From Tenacibaculum discolor (GTDB lineage: Bacteria > Bacteroidota > Bacteroidia > Flavobacteriales > Flavobacteriaceae): a stretch of DNA of 64,000 bases. The notes beneath the pieces were generated by a model, which made no database searches, was not told the DNA's origin, and saw nothing but the letters and a program-made list of their open reading frames with translations. Position numbers and translations under genes: made by a program. Of this stretch, positions 7,580 through 17,170 are shown piece after piece (the first letter of the stretch is position 1; the number at the start of each line of letters is the position of its first letter). The stretch spans positions 372,001 to 436,000 of the forward strand of contig NZ_RCCS01000006.1 of assembly GCF_003664185.1 (NCBI RefSeq), written 5' to 3'.

Positions 7580-10027
7580 TTATTCAAGAAGTTTCGCCAT
7601 CGCTATTTGAATAATTTTAAGATGCTTTTCTTTATTTGATGGCTTGTTAGTTTTTTGCATTTGTGCCATTTGACGTAACAAGTTTACTCCAACCTGATCA
7701 AAGTTATATTGTTTGTACTGAAGTCCTTTAGCTACAATATCGTCTGATAAATTTTGAATAGCCTCTGTATTATTACTTTTTCCAATTTTATCAAATGCTT
7801 TTTTATACAATGACTGTATTTTCTTGTTTGGACTTAAGAACATTCCAGACATTACATTACTTGCAATAAAACTTAGCTCTTCATCATCATTTTCTTCTAA
7901 GTATATACGAGTTAATGGTGTTGCTATAATTTTCTTTACTGCTAATGGTAAGGTCTTTGATTTTTGTATAGCCAGTTGCTTATCGATATAGTACATTCCT
8001 ACTAACGACTTTCCTAATACTGAATACGATTTACTTTGTAAACCTTTTTCAAATACTGATTTTAATGCAGGATCTGTTAACTTTCCTAACGTTTCAATTG
8101 CAGCTGCTTGTACTAAGGTCTTTTTATCGTTCTGAGCTATTCTCATAATTTGATCAATCACATTCTTTTTTGAATACTTATTGATTAAATTAATGTTCTC
8201 CAACGCTAAAATTCTGATTTTGTAAAAATCATTATCTAAAGCTTCTGCAACAGCATTAAACGCTTTTTTATCATCTTGATGTTTTGCTACTTCTAGCAAA
8301 GCTTCTCTTTTATGCACGTAGTTTTCAGCATATTTTAGTTGATGAATATAATCACTCAATACTTTATTCTCATTAATATCACACAACAACACTCCATCTG
8401 CATTTACTTGAATTAAATCTGGTTGTTTAGTAAAAGGAAAGGTAAATGAAGCATCTCTACCTTCTACAAACACAGTATGACGTGTACGCTTATTTCCTTC
8501 AAAAACATCAATAGCAAACGGAAATTTAAATTCTTCCATTTGAGATTGAATAATATTCACCGTTACTGTTTTTCTTAGTTCATTAAAATCATAAGAAATT
8601 GACAACTTCGGGTGTCCGTTATTAAAATACCACTGATTGAAAAACCAGTTTAAGTCTTTTCCACTTACTTTTTCAAATGCTAAACGTAATTGATGCGCTT
8701 CTCCTGTTCCGTATTTATTATCTGTTAAATAGGTGTTTAATCCTTCATAAAAAGCATCGTCACCTAAATAATTACGTAACATGTGTAAAATAGCCCCTCC
8801 TTTGTTATAGCTAACCGCATCAAACATATCTTCTTTATCATCATAATAAAAACGAACTAAATGTTTGTCAAAGTTTTGACCGTTTTTATAACCTTCAATA
8901 TCTTCAAACAGATGCGCATCTGCCTCATCTTTTCCATATTTATGCTCTAACCATAAATACTCGCTGTAATTAGCAAAACTTTCATTTACGGTTAGGTTAC
9001 TCCAACTTTCGGCAGTTACCAAATCTCCAAACCAATGATGAAAAGCTTCATGTGCAATGGTATTTTCTTGTACATTTTCATCAATTAATTGCCCTGGTGT
9101 TTGGTAGGCTCTTTCCCCATGAATTACAGCCGTAGTATTCTCCATTGCTCCACTTACATAATCACGTCCTACAATTTGAGCATATTTATTCCACGGGTAT
9201 TCTATTCCAGTAATCTTTGAAAAGAAAGCCAACATTTCTGGTGTATTACCAAAAATATCTTTTGCATACGGAGCATACTCCTTCTCTATATAATAATCTA
9301 CAGGAATATCTTTGTATTTATCTTTGATTACTTCATACTCTCCTACTCCCATAAAAAATAAATACGGAGCGTGTTTTTGAGTAAAATTCCAATAATCAGT
9401 ACGAGTTCCATTAGCGTTGGTAGTTTGCTTTTCTAATTTCCCGTTAGAAAGTGTTACATACTTTTGTGGAACAGTCATATAAATTTCTTGTGATGTCTTT
9501 TGGTTTGGAGCATCAATCGTTGGAAACCAACAACTACTTGCTTCAGTTTCTCCTTGCGTCCAAATTTGGGTTGGTTTGTTTTTATCAAAACCTGTTGGAT
9601 TGATAAAGTACAATCCTTTTGCAGATGTAATAGCAGCACTTCCTTTTTGTTTTACTCTTTCTGGTCGGGCTGTATACTTAATATATAATGTAAACTCTTC
9701 GTTTCGCTTATATGCACGAGGTAAGTTGATGATTAACTCATAATCATCGTAATTATACTCTAGTGGTTGATTATTCATCGTTACTTTATGAATAACCATT
9801 GCTTTAGCATCTAACGTTACCTTATCTGTTTCATAAAAATGTGGTGTTAAGGTTACCCACTCTTCTCCGTTCATTTCTTTTTCTTGAAAGTTAAAGTCTA
9901 CTTTTAACTTCGTATGAACTAAATTATGAACTTTATCTCTTTCAGCTCTATAGACTTTATTTGATTGAGAAAATAGGGTTGCTGTAAAGAAAACAGCGAT
10001 AAAAACAAGGAGTTTGTTAAATTTCAT
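7580..10027 (-). CDS. M1 family zinc aminopeptidase with C-terminal HEAT-like repeats
   Basis: 815 aa with a signal peptide (MKFNKLLVFIAVFFTATLFSQ). The exopeptidase motif GAMENTTAV precedes the zinc site HEAFHHWFG (H326, E327, H330), and the third ligand E349 is in NESFANY, the exact HEXXH-X18-E spacing of M1 enzymes. The last roughly 250 residues are alpha-helical with HEAT-like pairs. It removes N-terminal residues from peptides, probably in the periplasm or outside the cell. The ATG at 10027 gives a clean signal peptide; the TTG start at 10048 does not. Confidence 0.95.
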   Translation of the reverse strand: MKFNKLLVFIAVFFTATLFSQSNKVYRAERDKVHNLVHTKLKVDFNFQEKEMNGEEWVTLTPHFYETDKVTLDAKAMVIHKVTMNNQPLEYNYDDYELIINLPRAYKRNEEFTLYIKYTARPERVKQKGSAAITSAKGLYFINPTGFDKNKPTQIWTQGETEASSCWFPTIDAPNQKTSQEIYMTVPQKYVTLSNGKLEKQTTNANGTRTDYWNFTQKHAPYLFFMGVGEYEVIKDKYKDIPVDYYIEKEYAPYAKDIFGNTPEMLAFFSKITGIEYPWNKYAQIVGRDYVSGAMENTTAVIHGERAYQTPGQLIDENVQENTIAHEAFHHWFGDLVTAESWSNLTVNESFANYSEYLWLEHKYGKDEADAHLFEDIEGYKNGQNFDKHLVRFYYDDKEDMFDAVSYNKGGAILHMLRNYLGDDAFYEGLNTYLTDNKYGTGEAHQLRLAFEKVSGKDLNWFFNQWYFNNGHPKLSISYDFNELRKTVTVNIIQSQMEEFKFPFAIDVFEGNKRTRHTVFVEGRDASFTFPFTKQPDLIQVNADGVLLCDINENKVLSDYIHQLKYAENYVHKREALLEVAKHQDDKKAFNAVAEALDNDFYKIRILALENINLINKYSKKNVIDQIMRIAQNDKKTLVQAAAIETLGKLTDPALKSVFEKGLQSKSYSVLGKSLVGMYYIDKQLAIQKSKTLPLAVKKIIATPLTRIYLEENDDEELSFIASNVMSGMFLSPNKKIQSLYKKAFDKIGKSNNTEAIQNLSDDIVAKGLQYKQYNFDQVGVNLLRQMAQMQKTNKPSNKEKHLKIIQIAMAKLLE

Positions 10028-10097
10028 ATGTTTTTGTTTAGAGTTCAAAAATATGAAATTCTATTGGGAGGCTTGTTAATGAGCCGTTAAAAAGAAA

Positions 10098-10122
10098 AAG
10101 CCACCAGATAATCTGATGGCTT
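10098..10122 (-). terminator. Rho-independent terminator downstream of the ECF sigma / DUF4252 operon
   Basis: On the minus strand GCCATCAGA pairs with TCTGGTGGC (10112-10120 with 10100-10108, one G-U pair) around a 3-base loop, followed by a T-rich run. It ends the minus-strand operon 12286-10146. Confidence 0.8.
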
Positions 10123-10145
10123 CTTTACATTTTCAATACTAATTT

Positions 10146-10706
10146 TTATTCTGTTTCTTCTGATGAGCGGTGCTTTTCGTCAAAAATCATTTTAAATTGC
10201 TTTAAATCTAAATTTCCTGCATCCATCTTAGCTTTTTGCATCATTTGCATAATCTTTCCTACATTCATGTTTTCTCCTAGAACACGAGCAACTCCCACTC
10301 CCATTTCTTTACCATAACCAAAAGCTACGATTTCGTCAATAGCATCAGCATCTCCAGAATAGTAGATTGCTGCATTAGCTCCATCTTTTTTGAATTTCAT
10401 TAATTCTTTATAGCTCGACTTTTTAAAGATAGATTTCAACTTTTCTTTTTCTGCCTCATAACTAGCTTCATCTAAATTCTTATAAGGAACTCCAGTTATA
10501 TTTATTTTTTTAATGCTATTGTACGCTTCTTTATCTTGTTCAGAAGCTTTATCCATGCTTAATTGTAATACACTTGCAGGAACATCAAAGGTTATAAAAC
10601 CTTCTTTTTCTTGGCTTTCTACCAAGTAACTTTGTAACGATTCTGTTTTACAAGAAACTGTTACAAACGCTACTAGTAACATTGAGTATATAAATAGTTT
10701 TTTCAT
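10146..10706 (-). CDS. DUF4252 lipoprotein
   Basis: 186 aa with a lipobox (MKKLFIYSMLLVAFVTVSC). The body matches the DUF4252 pattern seen in Bacteroidota: a short helical N-terminus, a segment of the type YKELMKFKKDG, then a C-terminal helical end. It is the last gene of an operon with a sigma factor, a membrane protein and a second DUF4252 protein. The function is unknown; the arrangement suggests an envelope target or partner of the sigma/anti-sigma pair. Confidence 0.8.
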   Translation of the reverse strand: MKKLFIYSMLLVAFVTVSCKTESLQSYLVESQEKEGFITFDVPASVLQLSMDKASEQDKEAYNSIKKINITGVPYKNLDEASYEAEKEKLKSIFKKSSYKELMKFKKDGANAAIYYSGDADAIDEIVAFGYGKEMGVGVARVLGENMNVGKIMQMMQKAKMDAGNLDLKQFKMIFDEKHRSSEETE

Positions 10707-10763
10707 TATTGTTAGTTTTTGATTAAAAGCAGCGTTAACGAATTAACGCTGCCTTATTTGTTT

Positions 10764-11279
10764 TTATTTGTTCTTCTTTCCGTCTTTAGAAAACGTCTCT
10801 GCTAATTTTGACATTTTATTGATGTCGATATTACCAGTTAATGAAACTATTACAGATTCTGATGAACCACCATTAGAGTTTTTGTCTTTTACAAACATTA
10901 ATACTTCACTTACAAAGTCTTTGTTTTTAGTAGACTTTACATAGATTTTAACACGAGAATCTTTATCTTTTACACGCATTAACTCTATTAAATTACTCTT
11001 TTTAATGGCAGATTTTACCATGCTTTCCATTTGAGCAGATACTTTTGCACTTTCAGTTGAAAATACCTTTAATTCTTGTAAGTCTTGAATCATTTTAAAA
11101 ACTTCCATCGCTTCATTGTCTTCTGATTCTACTTTGAATTTAGATAAAATCTCAAAAGCATCTTTATTTACTACCACAGATGATACCTCATCTAGGTCTT
11201 CTAATTTATCGAACATTGATTGTCCGAAACTAACATTAGCTATAAATACGAATGCGAATAATAATATTACTTTTTTCAT
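10764..11279 (-). CDS. DUF4252 secreted protein
   Basis: 171 aa with a cleavable signal peptide (MKKVILLFAFVFIANVSFGQ), no lipobox. The pattern SMFDKLEDLDEVSSVVVNKDAFEIL is typical of DUF4252. It is a distant paralogue of the next gene downstream, 57 bases away, and probably belongs to the same transcript as the sigma factor. Confidence 0.8.
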   Translation of the reverse strand: MKKVILLFAFVFIANVSFGQSMFDKLEDLDEVSSVVVNKDAFEILSKFKVESEDNEAMEVFKMIQDLQELKVFSTESAKVSAQMESMVKSAIKKSNLIELMRVKDKDSRVKIYVKSTKNKDFVSEVLMFVKDKNSNGGSSESVIVSLTGNIDINKMSKLAETFSKDGKKNK

Positions 11280-11319
11280 GATTTTCTTGGTTTATAAGTA
11301 CTTGGTTTTACTTTCTTAA

Positions 11320-11790
11320 TTAATTTACTGTGTTTATTACTTTGTTTACTGTTTCTTCATAGGTTTCTAAGTGTTCAATAGCATCACTTCCTTTTTTTAG
11401 GTTGTTTGAAACTGCATATAATGCATCGTTTCCTTTGTTTAAATTGACTGAAACTAGTTGCAACGCTTCTTTAATTTGTGCAAACTGTTTACGCTGTTGA
11501 TACTTTTTGTACTCTTCATTACCCATGAATACACTAAATAGTAAGACTACTGACGCTGCTACCGATAACCATTTCCAGTTCTTCTTAGTTTTCTCAGGTT
11601 TTAACTGAATGGTTTTGGTAAAGGTTTCGTCTTTACTTTGTTTAAAATAACCAAACATCATACTATACTCTTGCAAATGAGGTGCCACATTACTTGATGT
11701 AAAATACTCTTGTAGTGCTTGTTCCTCTTGCAAAGTTGTTTCTGCGTCTAGGTATTTATTTAATAACTTCTCTATGTTAGCTAACTCCAT
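11320..11790 (-). CDS. Single-span membrane protein, probable anti-sigma factor
   Basis: 156 aa. The N-terminal 70 residues are helical and hydrophilic (MELANIEKLLNKYLDAETTLQEE, like a zinc-finger-less anti-sigma domain), one membrane helix lies at about residues 73-90 (WLSVAASVVLLFSVFMG), and the C-terminal tail is predicted outside. The start overlaps the sigma gene by 14 bases, the classic coupling of ECF sigma factors and their anti-sigma partners. The anti-sigma role is inferred from topology and context; there is no clear zinc-binding HxxxCxxC motif. Confidence 0.7.
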   Translation of the reverse strand: MELANIEKLLNKYLDAETTLQEEQALQEYFTSSNVAPHLQEYSMMFGYFKQSKDETFTKTIQLKPEKTKKNWKWLSVAASVVLLFSVFMGNEEYKKYQQRKQFAQIKEALQLVSVNLNKGNDALYAVSNNLKKGSDAIEHLETYEETVNKVINTVN

Positions 11791-12286
11791 AGTTATGTTT
11801 TTTTATGAGTTCTTCTCTTATTGTTTTTCTTGCTCTTGATAACGCTACTCTAACAGCGGTAGGTTTCATATCTACCATTTTACATATTTCATCAAAATCA
11901 TATTGCTCTATATCTCGTAGCTGAATGATTATTTTTTGCTGTTCTGGTAATTTTTCAATGAGCTGATGTACTTGGTTTACACTGTCGTTATGTTCTACTT
12001 TCTTTTCTAGCGATGTGTCTTTTTCTTTATAATTGCTATGAACCAATGTTAAATTACTTGCCTGTTTCGATTTTAATCGATCATAACAATAATTCTTTGT
12101 CATTGTCATTGCAAACGCCTCTATATTCTTATAATTAGACAGTTTTTCTCGATTTCTCCACAATTTAAAATACAATTCTTGCGTCGCATCCTCAGCTTCT
12201 TCTGTAGAAACCAACAATCTTTTCGCTAAACGAAAGACTTTGTCTTTAAATGGTAATACAACTTTTAAAAAGTCCGATTGGTTCAT
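11777..12286 (-). CDS. ECF-type RNA polymerase sigma factor
   Basis: 169 aa, the normal size of an ECF sigma factor. Region 2 is visible at residues 9-80 (KVVLPFKDKVFRLAKRLL, ATQELYFKLWRN) and region 4 at residues 110-165 (LPEQQKIIIQLRDIE, helix-turn-helix up to VRVALSRARKTIREEL). It heads the operon sigma, anti-sigma-like protein, DUF4252, DUF4252. The 158-base gap to the divergent protease gene should hold its promoter. Confidence 0.92.
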   Translation of the reverse strand: MNQSDFLKVVLPFKDKVFRLAKRLLVSTEEAEDATQELYFKLWRNREKLSNYKNIEAFAMTMTKNYCYDRLKSKQASNLTLVHSNYKEKDTSLEKKVEHNDSVNQVHQLIEKLPEQQKIIIQLRDIEQYDFDEICKMVDMKPTAVRVALSRARKTIREELIKKHNYGVS

Positions 12287-12444
12287 GGTTTGGTTAATTA
12301 GTTCTGTAAGCCTATTAAAACGTTTGCGTCTTATTTAACAGGTTTACATATCTACGACGACGCAGTTTCAAGTTTGTTACATCAATAATAAAAAAAATAA
12401 TATTATTCAGTAAATTGCGTTGTTGTTAGAACTAATATACTCTT

Positions 12445-13893
12445 ATGAAATTACTTAAAGTATCCCTTATCGTCTTATTTTCAATAATACTTGTTTCATG
12501 TAGTGAAAAAGATGATGCACCAAAAAATATAGAAGTTCAAAATTTTGTTTGGAAAGGTTTAAACGCCTACTACCTATGGCAAGATTTAGTTCCTGATTTA
12601 GCAGATAGACGTTTTAGTAAAGATAATGAATTGTATAGTTATTTATCGAGCTATGACGACCCCGCTAATTTATTTTACAGTTTATTATACATGGATAATG
12701 AATACCCTAAAAATCCTAACAGAACGTATTCTTGGATTGTAGACGACTATATTGCTTTAGAAGAAGCTTTTGCTGGTACACGCTTAACAAGTGGTATGAA
12801 ACTAGAAGGAGCTGACTATGCAAATGGTTCTGGAGGTTATTATATATATGTATATGATGTTGTAACTGGTTCTGATGCCGATGCACAAGGAGTTACTCGT
12901 GGTATGATTATTACCGAGATTAACGGAACAACTATAACCAGAGATAATGTAAATGATTTATTAGACAATGATACATTTACTATTCATTTAGCTGATTATA
13001 ATGGCGGAAATCCAGTTAGTAACGGAACAACTATTACAGTTACGAAATCTCAAGTAACAGAAACCCCTGTAAAAGTTACCAATGTAATTACTAATGGTAG
13101 CCATACCATAGGGTATTTAATGTATAATCAATTCTCTAGAAATTTTGACGGAGAGTTAAATGCTGCCTTTGCTCAGTTTCAATCAGCTGGTCTTACCGAC
13201 TTAATCATCGATTTACGTTATAATGGTGGTGGATCTGTACAAACTGCAACTTATTTAGGAAGTATGATTACAGGACAATTCCCTGGCGATTTGTTTGCTA
13301 AACAAGTATGGAACCATAAAGTGATGGAAGTAACAAATCCTGATTTATTGATTAATAACTTTACAGATCAAATTTTAAATAAAGACCAACAAGGAAATGT
13401 GGTGTTAGATGAAGCTATTAATAGCTTAAACCTAACCACTGTATATTTTATAGTATCTGGTGATTCTGCCTCTGCTTCTGAACTGGTTATCAACTCGCTT
13501 AAACCTTATATTGATGTAAAGCTAGTAGGAACACAAACGTACGGAAAACATGTAGGTTCTATAACTTTATACGATTCTGATGATTATACCCGTAATGGTG
13601 ACAACTTAAAGAGTCATACTTGGGCAATGCAACCTATTGTATTAGAAATTCAAAATGTTGATGGTGAAAACGCTCCTGAAGGATTTACACCTGAAGTTAT
13701 TATAGATGAGGATCCGGGTAATTTAGGCATTTTAGGAGATCCTAACGAGCCTTTATTACAAAGAACTATTCAATACATTACTACGGGTGCAAAAGGAGTA
13801 CCTACCATGAAAAAAGGAGTTCAATTCTCTCCATCATGGAATTCAAACATGATGCGCCCTGATTATAACAATATGTATGTGGAGTTGAAGTAG
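12445..13893 (+). CDS. S41 (tail-specific/CtpA-like) family peptidase, lipoprotein
   Basis: 482 aa with a lipobox (MKLLKVSLIVLFSIILVSC). An N-terminal helical domain is followed by a PDZ-like domain near residues 105-215 (YVYDVVTGSDADAQGVTRGMI) and the S41 core: LIIDLRYNGGGSVQTA near residue 255 and the nucleophile motif SGDSASASELV at residues 338-347. The family cleaves unfolded or C-terminally tagged envelope proteins or imported peptides. It is divergent from the ECF sigma factor, but nothing ties it to that operon. Confidence 0.92.
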   Translation: MKLLKVSLIVLFSIILVSCSEKDDAPKNIEVQNFVWKGLNAYYLWQDLVPDLADRRFSKDNELYSYLSSYDDPANLFYSLLYMDNEYPKNPNRTYSWIVDDYIALEEAFAGTRLTSGMKLEGADYANGSGGYYIYVYDVVTGSDADAQGVTRGMIITEINGTTITRDNVNDLLDNDTFTIHLADYNGGNPVSNGTTITVTKSQVTETPVKVTNVITNGSHTIGYLMYNQFSRNFDGELNAAFAQFQSAGLTDLIIDLRYNGGGSVQTATYLGSMITGQFPGDLFAKQVWNHKVMEVTNPDLLINNFTDQILNKDQQGNVVLDEAINSLNLTTVYFIVSGDSASASELVINSLKPYIDVKLVGTQTYGKHVGSITLYDSDDYTRNGDNLKSHTWAMQPIVLEIQNVDGENAPEGFTPEVIIDEDPGNLGILGDPNEPLLQRTIQYITTGAKGVPTMKKGVQFSPSWNSNMMRPDYNNMYVELK

Positions 13894-13915
13894 AGAACTA
13901 AACGATATAAAATAA

Positions 13916-13946
13916 AATCCAGCTGAGTAAGCTGGATTTTTTTTAT
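13916..13946. terminator. Bidirectional rho-independent terminator
   Basis: AATCCAGCT (13916-13924) pairs with AGCTGGATT (13930-13938) around GAGTA. T runs follow on the plus strand and, via TTTTATTTTAT, on the minus strand. It separates two convergent genes. Confidence 0.85.
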
Positions 13947-14839
13947 TACAACAAACTCATTTGTTGGTTATTCTCTTCATTAGGAATCTTTAAGTCAACT
14001 CCTAACTCCTTGTTTAGCTTTTTTATAAAGTAAGCTGCTAATAATGGTGATTCTACTTCTAAATTTTGATGTATAAAAAAGTGAATATTTTCTAAGCCTA
14101 AATCATTCCATTCTTTTAAACGAACCACCCAATCATCCAAACGCGCATAATCAGACGGGTGATTTGCTCCAACATAACGAACAAAAGCTTCGTTATTCGT
14201 TAAGCGCATATGCATCATATCTCTTCTACCTGCTGTATCTACTAACACATTGGCTATGTTATATTCTTCAAACAACTGTGTAAACTCATCAAATACCGTT
14301 GTATCTTCAAACCAATCTGGGTGACGAACTTCAATAGCTAATGGTATACCTTTAGGCCAGCTCACTACAAAGTTTTGTAATCTGTCAAAGTTTTTATTTC
14401 CAAAATTAGCGTGTAACTGTAAAAAAATGGTGCCTAACTTTTCTTGTAAATGCGAGGCATTATCTAAATAAACATTTACCGCATCTTGTACACCCTGTAA
14501 ACGCTTCCAGTGGCTTATCTCCTGCCCTAGTTTAGGAAAGAATTTAAAGTTTTTAGGAGTTTTAGCTTTCCACTTTTCAAACTGTTCTGCAGGAAACTGT
14601 CGGTAAAAAGTAGCATTGAGCTCTATTGAGTTAAACTGCTTTGAATAATATTCCAATTCATCTTTAGTACCTCTTGGATAAAACCCTTTTAAATCAGCTT
14701 TATTCCATTTTGCACAACCCACATACACCTTAGGTGTACCACTTTTTTCAAAGGAACTTAATAGCTCTATTGTTTTAGGGTGTGTTTCTGGTAATGTAAA
14801 ATCTATTAACTCTGGGTGTTCTACTTTTCCAAACTTCAT
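13946..14839 (-). CDS. DUF72 (YecE-like) family protein
   Basis: 297 aa. The N-terminal core reads VYVGCAKWNKADLKGFYPRGTKDELEYYSKQFNSIELNATFYRQFP, the typical DUF72 TIM-barrel opening, followed by FKFFPKLGQEISH and the C-terminal MRLTNNEAFVRYVG. The biochemical role of the family is not established. The start overlaps the stop of the upstream patatin-like gene by 4 bases (ATGA), so the two are co-translated. Confidence 0.88.
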   Translation of the reverse strand: MKFGKVEHPELIDFTLPETHPKTIELLSSFEKSGTPKVYVGCAKWNKADLKGFYPRGTKDELEYYSKQFNSIELNATFYRQFPAEQFEKWKAKTPKNFKFFPKLGQEISHWKRLQGVQDAVNVYLDNASHLQEKLGTIFLQLHANFGNKNFDRLQNFVVSWPKGIPLAIEVRHPDWFEDTTVFDEFTQLFEEYNIANVLVDTAGRRDMMHMRLTNNEAFVRYVGANHPSDYARLDDWVVRLKEWNDLGLENIHFFIHQNLEVESPLLAAYFIKKLNKELGVDLKIPNEENNQQMSLL

Positions 14840-15795
14840 ACTTCACTATTTTCAATTCCTTCCTCAATTTCCTGATTATCTACCATCTCTGGTCTAAACT
14901 CTGTCATTCTATCATCATTCAGCTTTTTCGCATATTTATGCCCCGATTTCCACCACTGCTTCATTTTTTCTTTATCAAAAACTAACGAATTAGTTGTTAA
15001 TATTGTTGGTGTATAGTATAAATTCAGCTTTACATTATGTTGTTTGGCAGATAGCTTTCCAATAGTAATATTATGTCTCTCTACATTTTCCAACATAAAA
15101 TCAAACGTATCCATCATTAATGAAAAAGGGTTTTTAGCAGGTAGTCGATTCATTTGTGTTACTTCTGTAGCTAAAATAATTGCATCAACCTCTGTAGCCC
15201 CTCTTGCTATAGCTTCACGAATAGGTATTAAACTTCCAAAACCACCATCAGCATACTGACAATGATCTTTTTCTAACAAACTCATAAAAGGCACGTAATT
15301 ACACGACCCCCAAATCCAATCACAAAAATCTTCATATTCACATTCTAAGATAGACTTGTACTCAATTTGATTAGCTGTTAAGTTAGATACCGTTACTACA
15401 ACCTCTTTATTCAGCCTTCTAATTTCATCGTACATCTCTTTAGTAACACTCTTAGTTATAAGCTTTCGTAAGTTCTTACTCTCACCAAAAGTTTTACGAC
15501 CATTTAAAAAGTTCCAAAAAGTATTTCTATGTCGTATAGAAACCACTTTTTCTCCATGTACCGATTTTATTTTAAAGGGACTGTTACTAAAAATAGCCTT
15601 TTGATCTACCGATGTATATACTTCTTTAAGTTCATCAACCATACCCAAAGCCAAATGAGAAACCATTAAACTACCTGTTGATGTTCCTAAAAGCATATCG
15701 TAATCTTTATTTTTATGATTCATTAGGTATTGTGCAACACCGCCTGCAAAGGCTCCTTTACTTCCTCCTCCTGAAATTACTAAGGCTTTTTTCAT
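14836..15795 (-). CDS. Patatin-like phospholipase
   Basis: 319 aa. The oxyanion-hole glycine motif SGGGSKGAF is at residues 8-16, the nucleophile is S39 in GTSTGSL, and the dyad aspartate is D183 in ADGGFG. The family hydrolyses acyl esters of membrane lipids. No signal peptide is present, so it is likely cytoplasmic or injected. It is the first gene of a two-gene unit with DUF72. Confidence 0.9.
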   Translation of the reverse strand: MKKALVISGGGSKGAFAGGVAQYLMNHKNKDYDMLLGTSTGSLMVSHLALGMVDELKEVYTSVDQKAIFSNSPFKIKSVHGEKVVSIRHRNTFWNFLNGRKTFGESKNLRKLITKSVTKEMYDEIRRLNKEVVVTVSNLTANQIEYKSILECEYEDFCDWIWGSCNYVPFMSLLEKDHCQYADGGFGSLIPIREAIARGATEVDAIILATEVTQMNRLPAKNPFSLMMDTFDFMLENVERHNITIGKLSAKQHNVKLNLYYTPTILTTNSLVFDKEKMKQWWKSGHKYAKKLNDDRMTEFRPEMVDNQEIEEGIENSEV

Positions 15796-15945
15796 TGATT
15801 TAAGTTTGGTTTTCCTATTTTTAGTTCTGTAAAAATATCAAAAAAATAGAACCAACATATTTAAAGTAAACTTTCTCTACATGTTTAATGATTATTTTAA
15901 ATTCCTTAGGTTCACTTTTCCAATTAAAACAACTAAAACAAACAC

Positions 15946-16992
15946 ATGAAACGATTAGCATTCCTTTTTTTACTCTCTTTTACAATACTATCTTGTAAAC
16001 AAGAAAAGAAAGCTCCTAGAACTTTTGATACTATTAAAATTACTGAATTTAAACAAGACAGCACCAGTATTAGAGCCATACTAGCTATTAGTAATGATGA
16101 ATTGATTTTTGCAGGCTCTAATGGAGATATTACAACAACAAAAGATGGTGGTAGAACATGGCAAACACAAACTTTAAAGTATAATGATACTATTATACCA
16201 CACTTTAGAAGCATTGCCAAAAATGGTAAAAATATATTTGCCTTATCGGTAGCAAACCCAGCCTTATTATATAAAGGAAGTGAAAATAAGTATGAATTAG
16301 TATATACTGAAGAACACGAAAAGGTTTTTTACGACTGCATGGAGTTCTTTGCTGACGGGAAGCATGGTATTGCCGTTGGTGACCCTACAGAAGATTGTCC
16401 GTCTGTTATTCTTACCTTAAACGGAGGAAACACTTGGACAAAACTACCTTGCTCTCAACTACCTACTTTTGAAGAAGGAGAAGCCTTCTTTGCTGCTAGT
16501 AATACCAATATTGCTATTGTAAACAATACTGTATGGATAGGTTCTGGAGGAGCCAAAGCACGTATTTTAAAATCTACCGACTTTGGAAACACTTGGGAGA
16601 TTTTTGATACACCAATTGTACAGGGTGACGGACCACAAGGAATTTACTCTATTGATTTTTATGATGAAAACCATGGAATTGCTATTGGAGGAAACTATTC
16701 GAAGCCAGAAGACAATAACGCTAATAAAGCAATTACTACCGATGGTGGTAAAACATGGACCCTTGTGGCTAATAATATGAATCCTAATTACAAAAGCTGC
16801 GTACAGTACGTACCTAACACAAACGGAAAAGAAGTTTTTGCTGTTGGAAAAACTGGTGTTTCATTTTCTAACGATGATGGACATACTTGGAAACAAATAA
16901 GCAAGGAAAGCTACTATGCTATTCAGTTTATTGACAGCAACACAGCTTGGTTATCTGGTCATGAAAAGATTGGAAAGCTAGTTCTTAACTAA
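15946..16992 (+). CDS. Asp-box (BNR/YCF48-like) beta-propeller lipoprotein
   Basis: 348 aa with a lipobox (MKRLAFLFLLSFTILSC). At least five Asp-box repeats are visible: DGGRTWQ, NGGNTWTKL, FGNTWEIFD, DGGKTWTLV and DDGHTWKQI, the turn signature of sialidase and YCF48-type propellers. The rest fits a six- or seven-bladed propeller. No sialidase catalytic residues are evident, so a structural or assembly role is more likely than an enzymatic one. Confidence 0.82.
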   Translation: MKRLAFLFLLSFTILSCKQEKKAPRTFDTIKITEFKQDSTSIRAILAISNDELIFAGSNGDITTTKDGGRTWQTQTLKYNDTIIPHFRSIAKNGKNIFALSVANPALLYKGSENKYELVYTEEHEKVFYDCMEFFADGKHGIAVGDPTEDCPSVILTLNGGNTWTKLPCSQLPTFEEGEAFFAASNTNIAIVNNTVWIGSGGAKARILKSTDFGNTWEIFDTPIVQGDGPQGIYSIDFYDENHGIAIGGNYSKPEDNNANKAITTDGGKTWTLVANNMNPNYKSCVQYVPNTNGKEVFAVGKTGVSFSNDDGHTWKQISKESYYAIQFIDSNTAWLSGHEKIGKLVLN

Positions 16993-17170
16993 ACTATCTT
17001 AGGGCAAATAAACAAAGAACTATAAGAAAACCCATTTTAAGTCTATTAGGTAAGCCTTGGTGGATTAAATCCTTGGCTATCACCCTGTGATTAATTCTTA
17101 ATGTTTTGTTAAAAGGAATTATTTTCCTTTTTAACTCTATATTTTTATGAGCTAATCAACTCAATTTTAA

